A stretch of DNA of 64,000 bases from an uncultured Dehalococcoidia bacterium (GCA_951812795.1 OX638325.1:992001-1056000), one strand, 5' to 3'. Positions 37,176-45,415 are shown, counted from the first letter of the stretch. The notes: generated by a model from the sequence alone, not told the origin. A program made the numbers and translations.

Positions 37176-37678
37176 GTCGCGGCCTAACGATCATTTTCTT
37201 CTCCATCGTCGCCGTGCAGATGGTCGGCTTGGTGGCGTTCGTTGCCGTGAAGCAGTACGCAGTTGCCACTGGAACCGAGGTGATTCTGCAAGGCGCGCCT
37301 GTGGACCCACGGTCGCTGATGCAGGGGGACTATGCGATTCTCGACTACGAGATTGCGGGTATTCCTAAGGACGTGAAGACTGAATTCGCGGTTGGAGACG
37401 ATGTGATTGTGGTTTTGACCAATAAAGGTGAGGCCTGGGAGGCAATCCGGTATCTGGACGATGACCGAGTGCCGAAGGGGAACGGGGAGGTTTTCGTTCG
37501 CGGTCAATTGCAGTCGAACGGCAGGATCGATTTTGGGATCGGGACGTATTTCGTGCCAGAGGGAACCGGGTGGCGGATCGAACGGGCGCATGATTTGAAG
37601 ATTCGAGTTTCGGTTAGCGATGACGGGGATGCGACGGTGACGGGGGTGATCGTGGATGGGGAGGATTTTTCGCCGTAA
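37172..37678 (+). CDS. GDYXXLXY domain protein
   Basis: 168 residues. The start is GTG 37172 within the stop of the DUF2157 gene. It has a single N-terminal membrane helix (about 5-27) and then the defining motif GDYAILDYEI (49-58) preceded by PVDPRSLMQ. The remaining portion is an extracytoplasmic beta-rich domain with VFVRGQL and FVPEGTGWRIERA. The molecular role is unknown. It shares an operon with the DUF2157 gene. Confidence 0.9.
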   Translation: MSRGLTIIFFSIVAVQMVGLVAFVAVKQYAVATGTEVILQGAPVDPRSLMQGDYAILDYEIAGIPKDVKTEFAVGDDVIVVLTNKGEAWEAIRYLDDDRVPKGNGEVFVRGQLQSNGRIDFGIGTYFVPEGTGWRIERAHDLKIRVSVSDDGDATVTGVIVDGEDFSP

Positions 37679-37785
37679 CGTCGCGGACGTATTTTGCTGG
37701 TCGGCAAACCGACGCACAGCGCGGTTACAATCTACTCACGGTTTGAAACCCTTAAACGCAATCATCTCCGCGAAGGAAATACACG

Positions 37786-38205
37786 ATGACGACAGACGCG
37801 CCTGCACGACCTGAACCGGTATCGCAGCCAGAATCTGACCGCTATTGGGAAGGTGCTCGGAACGGAGAGCTTTGGTTGCAACGGGACAAGGCTACGGGTG
37901 AATATCAGTTTTATCCGCGGGCCTTCAGTTTGGCAACGCCAGGCGGCGAGTTGGAGTGGTTGAAAGCGTCAGGAAATGCAACGTTGCACACCTTCGGAAT
38001 CGTCCACATCCCGCCGCACCCCGGATTCATGGGCGAAGTGCCATATGTCGCGGCCATTGTGGAGTTGGAAGAGGGTCCGAAGATGGCGGCGAACATCGTG
38101 GGAGTGGATCCTGAGCCGGAGAATTTCAGCATCGGAATGGCGTTGAAAGTGGTTTTCACGAAGATCAGCGACGACTACACGCTGCCGAACTTCACACCGG
38201 CTTGA
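37786..38205 (+). CDS. DUF35 OB-fold acyl-CoA-associated protein with degenerate zinc ribbon
   Basis: 139 residues. The N-terminal rubredoxin-like zinc ribbon of DUF35 normally has two Cys pairs (LQRCxxCG...PRxxC). Here it reads LQRDKATGEYQFYPRAF with no cysteine, so zinc is probably not bound. The OB-fold part is GNATLHTFGIVHIPPHPGF, PYVAAIVELEEGPKMAANIVG and LKVVFTKISDDYTLPNF. DUF35 proteins are usually subunits of thiolase-like or acyl-CoA hydratase/aldolase enzymes, and the thiolase-like gene is at 34688-35851. AAGGAA precedes the ATG. Confidence 0.85.
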   Translation: MTTDAPARPEPVSQPESDRYWEGARNGELWLQRDKATGEYQFYPRAFSLATPGGELEWLKASGNATLHTFGIVHIPPHPGFMGEVPYVAAIVELEEGPKMAANIVGVDPEPENFSIGMALKVVFTKISDDYTLPNFTPA

Positions 38206-38260
38206 TGTCGTTTCGGGGATGACGGCTCCCACACCTTCTAACCCATCCCCATGCCCCTTT

Positions 38261-38286
38261 AGAATCCGGCTTCTGCCGGAATGACG
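38261..38286. repeat. Dispersed palindromic element, copy 2
   Basis: TCCGGC-TTCT-GCCGGA hairpin followed by ATGACG, matching the element at 34055-34080. It lies between the DUF35 gene and argF. Confidence 0.55.
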
Positions 38287-38402
38287 TAGCGTTTACGACG
38301 TTGTGGTTCGATCCCGGTTTTTGGTCGAGGTTTCGCGTGTTGCACAATTTAGGTATTGTTGCGCGGCTTTTGGTTTGCTGTGCGCGATGTGAGGGCATCG
38401 AC

Positions 38403-39320
38403 ATGAACAAGCACTTCTTAAGGTTCAAAGACCTCCCGCCGGCGGAGATATCTCCGTTGCTGTACCGGGCGATCGAGCTCAAGAATGGTGCGGAGAGTCG
38501 AGCGTTGGAGGGGATGGCGGTGGCGTTGTTGTTCGAAAAGCCATCGTTGAGGACGAAATTGTCGTTTTGGATCGGTGCGGAAAAGCTTGGCGCTAAACCA
38601 GTGTACTTTTCGCCGGAGGAGGTCGGGCTTGGCCAGCGCGAACCGGTTTCTGATGTCGCAAAGGTGATCGCGAGCATGGCAGACATGGCTGTGGTTCGCA
38701 CTTTCGCCCAATCCACGCTGGATGAGTTCGGTGAAAACAGCGATGTTCCGGTGATCAACGCGTTGACGGATGAAGAGCATCCCTGTCAAGCGTTGGCCGA
38801 CGTGATGACGATGTTGGAGATTCGCGGCTACCTTGACGATGTGCGCGTCGCGTTTATCGGCGATGGCAACAACGTCGCCGCGAGTCTCGCGTATGCGGTG
38901 GCCGGGTTGGGTGGTGACATTTTGATAGCATCGCCGAACGGCTATGAACTACCGTACGGCTTGCGCTCTGATGTCGGAGGCTACACGTCAGATGTCGCCA
39001 AGATGGGTAGTGTGATTCAGTTGCGTGACCCGGTTGAAGCTACCAGAAATTCAGATTTCGTCTATACCGACGTGTGGACGAGCATGGGTCAAGAAGCGGA
39101 GACTGCGCAGCGTTTGAAGGATTTCCGGGGTTACCAAGTGAATCCAGAGCTGATGGAGTACGCAAAGCCGCAGGCTCGCTTCATGCACGACATGCCGGCG
39201 CATCCTGGTGAAGAGGTCTCTGAAGATATGCTGTCGCATCCATCGTCGGTTGTTTATCAGCAGGCCGAGAACCGGATGTGGGCACAGATGGCGTTAATGG
39301 AGCACATCGTCCAGAGTTAA
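38403..39320 (+). CDS. argF: Ornithine carbamoyltransferase-like transcarbamylase
   Basis: 305 residues. Carbamoyl-phosphate motif is KPSLRT (S48-x-R50-T51; canonical STRT), followed by HPCQALAD (H126) and the ornithine-loop SMG in VWTSMGQEAE. The C-terminal motif, usually HCLPA with the catalytic Cys, reads HDMPAHPGEEV: D263 stands where the Cys should be. Canonical OTC makes citrulline from ornithine and carbamoyl phosphate in arginine synthesis. The Cys change may alter rate or substrate. It starts at ATG 38403 with GAGGG eight bases upstream. No other arginine gene is nearby. Confidence 0.88.
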   Translation: MNKHFLRFKDLPPAEISPLLYRAIELKNGAESRALEGMAVALLFEKPSLRTKLSFWIGAEKLGAKPVYFSPEEVGLGQREPVSDVAKVIASMADMAVVRTFAQSTLDEFGENSDVPVINALTDEEHPCQALADVMTMLEIRGYLDDVRVAFIGDGNNVAASLAYAVAGLGGDILIASPNGYELPYGLRSDVGGYTSDVAKMGSVIQLRDPVEATRNSDFVYTDVWTSMGQEAETAQRLKDFRGYQVNPELMEYAKPQARFMHDMPAHPGEEVSEDMLSHPSSVVYQQAENRMWAQMALMEHIVQS

Positions 39321-39328
39321 CAGCGTGT

Positions 39329-39392
39329 CCTCACCCTAACCCTCTCCCAGAGGGAGAAGGAACTATTGGAATCCCTTCCATTGGGAGAGGGG
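39329..39392. repeat. Intergenic REP-like imperfect palindrome between argF and der
   Basis: The sequence opens CCTCACCCTAACCCTCTCCC. CCTCTCCCA (39341-39349) pairs perfectly with TGGGAGAGG (39382-39390), with a smaller CTCCC/GGGAG hairpin inside. The sequence style matches widely dispersed REP/ERIC-like extragenic elements seen in many bacterial genomes. It sits between the argF stop and the der start and could form a stable mRNA hairpin. Confidence 0.65.
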
Positions 39393-39415
39393 ACAATTCA
39401 ACAACAGCAATCACG

Positions 39416-40735
39416 ATGTCGCTACCAGTAATAGCCATAGTTGGTCGCCCCAATGTCGGGAAGTCGACTTTATTCAATCGCATCGCGGGCAGCCGGATCG
39501 CCATCGTCAGCGACACGCCAGGGACGACTAGAGACCGGGTCTCGGTAGATGCGGAATGGCTCGACCGTCGCTTCATGCTGATCGATACGGCGGGTATCGA
39601 GGATGTGCCCTCGGCAGAGCTGCAACTTTGGGACGAGGTCCGGACGCAGACGGAACGGGCGATCCACACGGCTGATGCTGTGATCATGCTTGTAGATTCA
39701 GCAGCGGGGGTGACGGCCTCAGACTACGACGCAGCAGAACTCTTGAGGAGATCGGGGAAGCCGTATGTGTTGGCGGCGAACAAAACCGACAACACTACGC
39801 GATTGGCAGAACTGTATACGTTCTCCTCGTTGGGCATGGGAGAGGCAATTCCGATTAGCGCGTATCACGATATCGGTGTGGCGGAGATGATGGATGAGGT
39901 CTTCGAACACGTCGATGATCATCCCGAGGATGAGGTAACCGAGGATGTCATCCGGGTAGCAATCGCCGGGCGGCCCAATGTTGGAAAGTCGGCGATCTTC
40001 AATGCGTTGACTCACGAGCAGCGATCGATCGTAAGCGCCGTTCCAGGTACCACTCGGGATACAGTGGATGCCGTCTACGAATATCAGAACAGACCGATGA
40101 TGTTCCTAGACACTGCCGGGTTGCGCCGACGCGGGAAGACCGAGCAGGGAATTGAGAAGTACAGCGCCATACGCACGATCGGCGCGATTGAGAGATCGGA
40201 CGTAACGATCCTCGTGTTGGATGCCGAGGAATTCGTCACCGCCCAGGACACTCACATTGGCGGATATGCTCGCGATGCTCACAAGTCAGGCATCGTCGTC
40301 GTCAATAAATGGGACTTGTCTAGGGAGGTAGGAACCTCATTCGAAGAGGCCATGGACGAGATTAAGGATCGTTTCAAGTTCATCGTGGGCGCCCCGGTGT
40401 TGTTAACCTCGGCGCTCACGGGCCGTGGCATCAACCGGATTCCCGACGCCATTATTCGCACCTTTGCCCAATTCACGAAACGCGTTGAAACCAATCAACT
40501 TTCAAAGACACTGTACGCGGCACTGGGTGATCGGCCGTTGCCCGCGCACGGTAGAAGGCGGGTCCGCATATCGGCAATCGAGCAAGTGGCAATTCGTCCG
40601 CCGACATTCGTGATAACCTGCAAAAACGCTGAATATCTGCATTTCTCATACAAGCGGTACTTGGAAAACAGGATGCGAGATGCGTTCGGTTTTCAGGGAT
40701 CGCCGATCAGGATGCTTTATCGTGACACTGCTTGA
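39416..40735 (+). CDS. der: Ribosome biogenesis GTPase Der (EngA)
   Basis: 439 residues with two tandem GTPase domains, the hallmark of Der. Domain 1 has GRPNVGKST and DTAGI; domain 2 has GRPNVGKSAIF, DTAGLRRRGK and NKWD. A C-terminal KH-like domain ends with FQGSPIRMLYR. It assists maturation of the 50S subunit. The start is ATG 39416; the upstream open frame is the REP-like repeat and the argF tail. plsY follows after six bases, so they form an operon with gpsA. Confidence 0.96.
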   Translation: MSLPVIAIVGRPNVGKSTLFNRIAGSRIAIVSDTPGTTRDRVSVDAEWLDRRFMLIDTAGIEDVPSAELQLWDEVRTQTERAIHTADAVIMLVDSAAGVTASDYDAAELLRRSGKPYVLAANKTDNTTRLAELYTFSSLGMGEAIPISAYHDIGVAEMMDEVFEHVDDHPEDEVTEDVIRVAIAGRPNVGKSAIFNALTHEQRSIVSAVPGTTRDTVDAVYEYQNRPMMFLDTAGLRRRGKTEQGIEKYSAIRTIGAIERSDVTILVLDAEEFVTAQDTHIGGYARDAHKSGIVVVNKWDLSREVGTSFEEAMDEIKDRFKFIVGAPVLLTSALTGRGINRIPDAIIRTFAQFTKRVETNQLSKTLYAALGDRPLPAHGRRRVRISAIEQVAIRPPTFVITCKNAEYLHFSYKRYLENRMRDAFGFQGSPIRMLYRDTA

Positions 40736-40741
40736 GACCAA

Positions 40742-41419
40742 ATGAACGAATGGTTGGCGTGGGTCTTAATCGCACCCGCAGCATATCTCGTCGGATCGAT
40801 ACCGGTGGGCCTCATCGTCTGCAAGATGTTTGGGGGCATTGACCCACGCCAGCATGGCAGTGGTTCGATGGGTGCGACGAACGTATTGCGGACCGCTGGC
40901 AAGAAGGCCGCTGCCCTGGTGTTCGCACTCGATTTAGGGAAGGGCGCTTTGGTGATTGCCGCGTCGTTGATCCTTGTGCCGGACTCCTTTCTGCTACATG
41001 GGTTGGCAGGGACTTTGGTCATTTTGGGTCACACATGGCCAGTGTTTGCGGGATTCAAAGGTGGGAAAGGCATTTCCCCGGGTTGGGCCGCGCTCGTGGT
41101 GTTGTCGCCTACTGCCGGTGTTGTCACGTTGATCGGCTTGGCGATTGCGTTGCTGACGCGGTATGTTTCGCTCGGATCGATTATTGGAGCGTCGCTGGGA
41201 ATCTTGGCGTTGATCGTAATCGCGATCGTCGATATTCCAATCACCGACAGCTTCGTGTTGGCGGAACCTATCGAATATCTAGCCTTCGCTATCCCGACGG
41301 TCGTAGTGATCCTATTCAGCCATCGAGAAAACATCTCTCGATTACGCAAAGGGACGGAGAACCGCCTCGACATAAACGCCGCGGAGGGGACATCAACCTC
41401 TGGCGGACGGGGAGCCTAA
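40742..41419 (+). CDS. plsY: Glycerol-3-phosphate acyltransferase PlsY
   Basis: 225 residues, integral membrane. Family motifs are YLVGSIPVGLIV, DPRQHGSGSMGATNVLRT (phosphate loop), LDLGKGAL, and GHTWPVFAGFKGGKGI (catalytic region). PlsY transfers the acyl group from acyl-phosphate to the sn-1 position of glycerol 3-phosphate, the first step of phospholipid synthesis. The C-terminus has a hydrophilic tail of about 25 residues. It lies in der-plsY-gpsA, and the stop is close to or overlaps the next gene's start, giving substrate-supply coupling. Confidence 0.96.
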   Translation: MNEWLAWVLIAPAAYLVGSIPVGLIVCKMFGGIDPRQHGSGSMGATNVLRTAGKKAAALVFALDLGKGALVIAASLILVPDSFLLHGLAGTLVILGHTWPVFAGFKGGKGISPGWAALVVLSPTAGVVTLIGLAIALLTRYVSLGSIIGASLGILALIVIAIVDIPITDSFVLAEPIEYLAFAIPTVVVILFSHRENISRLRKGTENRLDINAAEGTSTSGGRGA

Positions 41420-41423
41420 TCCG

Positions 41424-42443
41424 ATTTCCGCAATCGGCATCATAGGTGCGGGATCTTGGGGTACCGCTTTGGCCGTGTTGCTGGGGCGACAAGGGAACGA
41501 GACGCGGCTACTCGCCCGGACCGAAGAGCGCGCAGCTGAGTTAGCGGCCGACCGCGAAAACAAACGTTATCTGCAAGGGATGACATTCCCAGATGAAATG
41601 TCGGTCCTTCATGACCCACGGCTTGCGTTGTCCGGAGTTGACTGCGTAATCATCGCAGTCCCATCAGTTGCGATGCGTGAAGTCATCGAAGCTCATGTCG
41701 CGGAAATTGCACCCGAGACGATCGTTGTGAGCGCCACCAAGGGGCTCGAGATCGAGAGTGGGAAACGGATGAGCGAGGTAATCGCCGAGAACATTTCGGT
41801 TCACCACGCGGTGTCGGTCGATGAAGCAATGGGTAATATCTGCGCATTGTCGGGTCCCAATCTTTCGGTTGAGATAGCCATCGGTTTACCGGCACTTGCG
41901 ACGGCGGCTTCGGTTTCGATCGAAACAGCTGAGCGAGTCCAGATGATGACCAGCGGAGAACGTCTACGCGTTTACGCGTCTGACGACATCATTGGCGTCG
42001 AGTTGGGTGGGACATTGAAGAACATCATCGCAATTGGAGCAGGATTTATCGACGCGTCAGGTTTGGGATCGAATTTGAAGGCGGCCTACGTGACGCGCGG
42101 GTTACACGAAATAACTCTCTTGGGATTGGCTCTTGGCGCGAAACCAGCTACGTTCGCGGGATTGAGCGGCGTGGGGGACATGTTGACGACTTGCTACAGT
42201 CCTTTGAGTCGAAACTACCGATTGGGCACTAGATTGGCGGAAGGAGATTCCGTCGAAGACGCGTTGGAGTACGTGGGCCAGACCGCAGAAGGTGTGCCGA
42301 CGACGCGCGCGACGTTGCGGATCGCGCGGCAGTTAGGCGTCGAGATGCCGATCACCGAGACGGCACACAACGTCATGTTCGATGGAGTTTCGCCGACAGA
42401 GGCGATGGGAGAATTGATGCGTCGGGAGTTGCAGCGGGAGTAG
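41424..42443 (+). CDS. gpsA: NAD(P)-dependent glycerol-3-phosphate dehydrogenase, with non-canonical start
   Basis: The frame has the full GpsA set: GIIGAGSWGTALA (Rossmann), VSATKGLE, ALSGPNLSVEIA, GTLKNIIAIGAG with the catalytic Lys, and CYSPLSRNYRLG. It makes glycerol 3-phosphate from dihydroxyacetone phosphate for PlsY, encoded upstream. The start is unusual: between the in-frame stop TAA (41373-41375) and the Rossmann glycines there is no ATG, GTG or TTG. Candidates are ATT 41424 (GGGGAG nine bases upstream) and CTG 41400 (GGAGGGG upstream). The TTG at 41469 would delete the nucleotide-binding motif. I use ATT 41424 because its N-terminus matches the family; 339 residues. Confidence 0.9.
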   Translation: MSAIGIIGAGSWGTALAVLLGRQGNETRLLARTEERAAELAADRENKRYLQGMTFPDEMSVLHDPRLALSGVDCVIIAVPSVAMREVIEAHVAEIAPETIVVSATKGLEIESGKRMSEVIAENISVHHAVSVDEAMGNICALSGPNLSVEIAIGLPALATAASVSIETAERVQMMTSGERLRVYASDDIIGVELGGTLKNIIAIGAGFIDASGLGSNLKAAYVTRGLHEITLLGLALGAKPATFAGLSGVGDMLTTCYSPLSRNYRLGTRLAEGDSVEDALEYVGQTAEGVPTTRATLRIARQLGVEMPITETAHNVMFDGVSPTEAMGELMRRELQRE

Positions 42444-42510
42444 CCACCTCCGTTCCGGCTGTTGTAGGATTTTGCATAGAATGCGGACGCGGTGAATCGA
42501 TCCCTCAAAC

Positions 42511-42720
42511 ATGACCAAGACTCCTCAAGAAGCAATGACCGAGCGTGAGTTGGCTACACTCGAGACTTGGCGAGAGTTTGTTGAACTTTCGCGTGTCGTG
42601 TCGCGCACACCTAAAGAAAAGTATTGGGAGTGGGCGGAATCTCCTGAGGGTATCGATGCCATGGTCGATCTCATCGCCGGCACGATAGGGGAAGCACTCC
42701 AAGAGCTTGAGAAAAATTAA
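42511..42720 (+). CDS. Hypothetical 69-aa protein
   Basis: I do not recognise it. The sequence is acidic and helical, with no cysteine, signal or membrane segment. Its middle (YWEWAESPEGIDAMVDLIAG) might form a short amphipathic helix. It starts 67 bases after the gpsA stop and ends 33 bases before a clear terminator, so it is the last gene of the der-plsY-gpsA transcript. The Doc-like toxin gene lies just past that terminator. It could be an antitoxin only if its own promoter links them, which I do not see. Confidence 0.6.
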   Translation: MTKTPQEAMTERELATLETWREFVELSRVVSRTPKEKYWEWAESPEGIDAMVDLIAGTIGEALQELEKN

Positions 42721-42753
42721 CTAGAGTGCGCCTAGGTCCTTCGATTCGAACAA

Positions 42754-42780
42754 CGCCCCTCATTGAGGGGCGAATTTTTT
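42754..42780 (+). terminator. Rho-independent terminator after the 69-aa gene
   Basis: CGCCCCTC (42754-42761) and GAGGGGCG (42765-42772) make a perfect 8-base stem around a three-base loop, followed by AATTTTTT. This is a textbook plus-strand terminator and should separate the gpsA transcript from the Doc-like gene. Confidence 0.9.
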
Positions 42781-42798
42781 CATGATGGTTAGTAGTCG

Positions 42799-43380
42799 AT
42801 GAATCAAGACATCATTGACGGAGTTTGGTATCCTAACGCCGAATTCGTTGAATCCGTAATCACTCGCTTGGTTCCAGTTCTTTTTCCGTCGTACGACATT
42901 GCCGAACCTGACTTTCAGTTCTTGGGTGGAGAACAGGGACGCGGATTGCTGACGTCTTCGCTTGCTCGTCCGATGCCATATTTCGGTCTAGACCGTTATC
43001 CGTCAATTGCTGAAAAGGCTGCGGCTTTGATGTGGTCAATTACGTTGAATCATCCCTTCAACGACGGCAATAAACGCGCTGCGCTGACAACCTCATTTGT
43101 CTTCATAGTTAACAATGCCCATACCATTTTGGTTAACCAAGACGTAGCCGTTGAGATGTGTCTTAGGGTTGCCGCAAATAAACCTGGTTATTCGGAAGCG
43201 TTCATCGCAACATGGATGCGTCGGCATATGCTTTCATCCGAAGATTTCAGCAATCGAAGGGCTACCGACGCAACTTTTGCACAAATGCATGCCGATCCAA
43301 CGGGACGATTATGGGCCGACCTAGACACCGAACAACAACGAGCGTGGCTAGCTTTCTACAGATCGATCGCTTCTCTATGA
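42799..43380 (+). CDS. Fic/Doc-family toxin (Doc-type)
   Basis: 193 residues. The active-site motif HPFNDGNKR at 85-93 is the Doc variant (HxFx[D/N]xNKR) of the Fic motif; Doc phosphorylates EF-Tu while Fic AMPylates targets. The preceding ALMWSITLNHPF and following AALTTSFVFIVNN match Doc-type cores. About 60 extra residues follow the core (from 135). No adjacent Phd-like antitoxin is evident. The only small gene upstream is the 69-aa ORF across the terminator. The sequence before it is AT-rich, but I see no clear promoter. Confidence 0.87.
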   Translation: MNQDIIDGVWYPNAEFVESVITRLVPVLFPSYDIAEPDFQFLGGEQGRGLLTSSLARPMPYFGLDRYPSIAEKAAALMWSITLNHPFNDGNKRAALTTSFVFIVNNAHTILVNQDVAVEMCLRVAANKPGYSEAFIATWMRRHMLSSEDFSNRRATDATFAQMHADPTGRLWADLDTEQQRAWLAFYRSIASL

Positions 43381-43427
43381 GAGTTGCTGAACAACACTTC
43401 TTTGCTGGCGCCTGATTGTTGACCCAA

Positions 43428-44354
43428 TCACTGAACCCTCAGCTGCCGTAATCTCGGATCGAACCAGTCGCGGAGCCAGTCGCCCAGGAAATTGAAGCCC
43501 ATTACGACGAGGAAGATGGCGACGCCCGGCATCGTGCTGATCCACCAGGCTCTGGAGAGGTGTTGGCGGCCATCGGATGCCATGATGCCCCAGGCGGGCG
43601 TGTCTGGCGGTACTCCTACGCCGAGAAAGCTGAGGGTGGATTCGGTGAGGATGAGAGAGCCAACGCGGAGGCTTCCGATGACGAGGACGGTTCCTACGAC
43701 GCCGGGGAGGATGTGTCGGAAGAGAATGCGGGCTTGCGATGCGCCTTGGATGCGGGCGTAGCTGACGTAGTCGGATTCTCGGAGGGTGAGGGTTTCAGCG
43801 CGTACGACGCGGGCGAAGTTGTCCCAGCCGAAAAGTACGAGAAGGACAATGATGAGTTCGAGGCTCTGGCCGAAAACTACCACTACTACCAGTGCGACGA
43901 GGAGGAACGGCATTGCGAGAGTGAAGTCGACGGCGCGCATGGCGGCTTGGTCGACCCATCCGCCACGGTAGCCGGCGACCAGTCCGATAACGGTGCCGCC
44001 GATTCCTCCGGCGAGGATTACTGCGGTGGAGATGATCGTGGAGATCCGAGCACCGTAGATGGCTCGGCTCAGGACGTCTCGACCTTGGTGATCAGTCCCA
44101 AGAGGATGTTCCCATGTTCCGCCGTCCATGAATATTGGCGGTGTGAATGCGGCTCTTAGGTTGCCCCTCAAGGGATCATGCGGTGACAGTTGTTCGGCGA
44201 ATATTGCGCAGACGAGCATCAACACTAGGACCGCGAAGGGGACGACGGGGTACCGTCGCGTCCACGCCCAACCGACGCGTAGCGCCCGCAATACCGGGTT
44301 GCTCGGTAGCGTATCGTCGAGGGGCGACGGCACGTATGTTGCTTCGATGGACAT
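43428..44354 (-). CDS. Peptide/nickel-type ABC transporter permease (DppC/OppC family)
   Basis: 308 residues. N-terminal helix YPVVPFAVLVLMLVCAIFAEQLSPHDP, loop with GTDHQGRDVLSR (DppC signature), EAA loop DYVSYARIQGASQARILFRHILPG and C-terminal FLGDWLRDWFDPRLRQ. It forms the membrane pair with the DppB-like protein encoded 12 bases upstream. It is the last gene of operon 2; no ATPase gene follows. Confidence 0.94.
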   Translation of the reverse strand: MSIEATYVPSPLDDTLPSNPVLRALRVGWAWTRRYPVVPFAVLVLMLVCAIFAEQLSPHDPLRGNLRAAFTPPIFMDGGTWEHPLGTDHQGRDVLSRAIYGARISTIISTAVILAGGIGGTVIGLVAGYRGGWVDQAAMRAVDFTLAMPFLLVALVVVVVFGQSLELIIVLLVLFGWDNFARVVRAETLTLRESDYVSYARIQGASQARILFRHILPGVVGTVLVIGSLRVGSLILTESTLSFLGVGVPPDTPAWGIMASDGRQHLSRAWWISTMPGVAIFLVVMGFNFLGDWLRDWFDPRLRQLRVQ

Positions 44355-44366
44355 CTAAGTTGTACG

Positions 44367-45284
44367 CTAATCCAACCGAATTCTTGGGTCTAGTTGGGCG
44401 TAGAGGAGGTCGACGATGAGGTTGAGCAGGATATAGAAGGATGAAAAGAGGATCACAATGGCGCTGAGGACGGGGAAGTCGTTGTTTTTGATGGATTGGA
44501 CGGCGAGGCGACCGACGCCAGGCCACGCAAAGACGGTCTCGATGACGACGGTGCCAGTAAGGAATGCGGCGAAGATTAGGGCGGCGACGGTTAGCGGTGG
44601 AATTATCGCGTTGCGAAAACCGTGCGACCAGATTATCTTGCCGGAGGAGACACCTTTGGCTCTGGCAAGTTTGATGTATTCGCTGTCAAGGACGTTCAAC
44701 ATGGCCCCTCGCGTGATGCGCATCAATCCGGCTGCCGGTAGCCAACCGAGAGCGATAGATGGCATGATGAAATGTTGCCAGCCTTCGTTTCGACTCGATG
44801 GCAACCATCCTAGCGTCAAGGAAAAGATGAGGATCATCATTATTCCTATCCAGAAAACAGGAACCGACTGTCCGAGCAAGGCGAACCCGCGAACGCCGTA
44901 GTCGATGATTGATCCGCGTTGAACTGCGGATATTACTCCTAAGGGGACACCGATGAGGATTGCGACGCCGAACGCGACGCCTCCCAACTGCAAAGTGTTA
45001 GGCACGCGTTCGCGCACCAATCTGATACTTGGGACATCGTAGTAGAGTGATTCACCGAAATCTCCGCGGAGCGTATCCCAGAGCCACACACCGTATTGGA
45101 CGTAGAGGGGTTTATCGAGACCCATACGCTCACCCCAAGCGTCCCAAGCTTCCGGTGTCGCATATTCGTCGAGATAAATGTTGCGAGGATCGCCGGCGGC
45201 GCGGGACAGGCCGAAGACGACGATCGTGATCAACAGTACGATCGCGACCCCGAAGGCTAGTCGGTTAACAATAATTCGCCACAT
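44367..45284 (-). CDS. Peptide/nickel-type ABC transporter permease (DppB/OppB family)
   Basis: 305 residues. MWRIIVNRLAFGVAIVLLIT start, GDPRNIYLDEYATPE loop, EAA loop EYIKLARAKGVSSGKIIWSHGFRN, and the C-terminal end DLLYAQLDPRIRLD, all DppB-like. The stop is 12 bases before dppC. A hairpin lies between this gene and the preceding binding-protein gene. Its two Cys-free periplasmic loops and length are ordinary. Confidence 0.94.
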   Translation of the reverse strand: MWRIIVNRLAFGVAIVLLITIVVFGLSRAAGDPRNIYLDEYATPEAWDAWGERMGLDKPLYVQYGVWLWDTLRGDFGESLYYDVPSIRLVRERVPNTLQLGGVAFGVAILIGVPLGVISAVQRGSIIDYGVRGFALLGQSVPVFWIGIMMILIFSLTLGWLPSSRNEGWQHFIMPSIALGWLPAAGLMRITRGAMLNVLDSEYIKLARAKGVSSGKIIWSHGFRNAIIPPLTVAALIFAAFLTGTVVIETVFAWPGVGRLAVQSIKNNDFPVLSAIVILFSSFYILLNLIVDLLYAQLDPRIRLD

Positions 45285-45387
45285 GGTCGTTGTTCAACAG
45301 TCGTCGCGACTGCTGACACCCTCTTTTCAACTTAAGGTGGCGACCCGATTTCTTGAATCCGAAACCCGATCACGGGCGACCACCAGA

Positions 45388-45415
45388 TGCCGGCCAGCAG
45401 GTTGACTGGCCGACA
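45388..45415 (-). other. Hairpin between binding-protein and DppB-like genes of ABC operon 2
   Basis: On the minus strand TGTCGGCCAG pairs with CTGGCCGGCA, a 10-base stem with one wobble pair around an eight-base loop, beginning 14 bases after the binding-protein stop. There is no T-run. It parallels the hairpin at 15517-15558 in operon 1. Confidence 0.6.
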
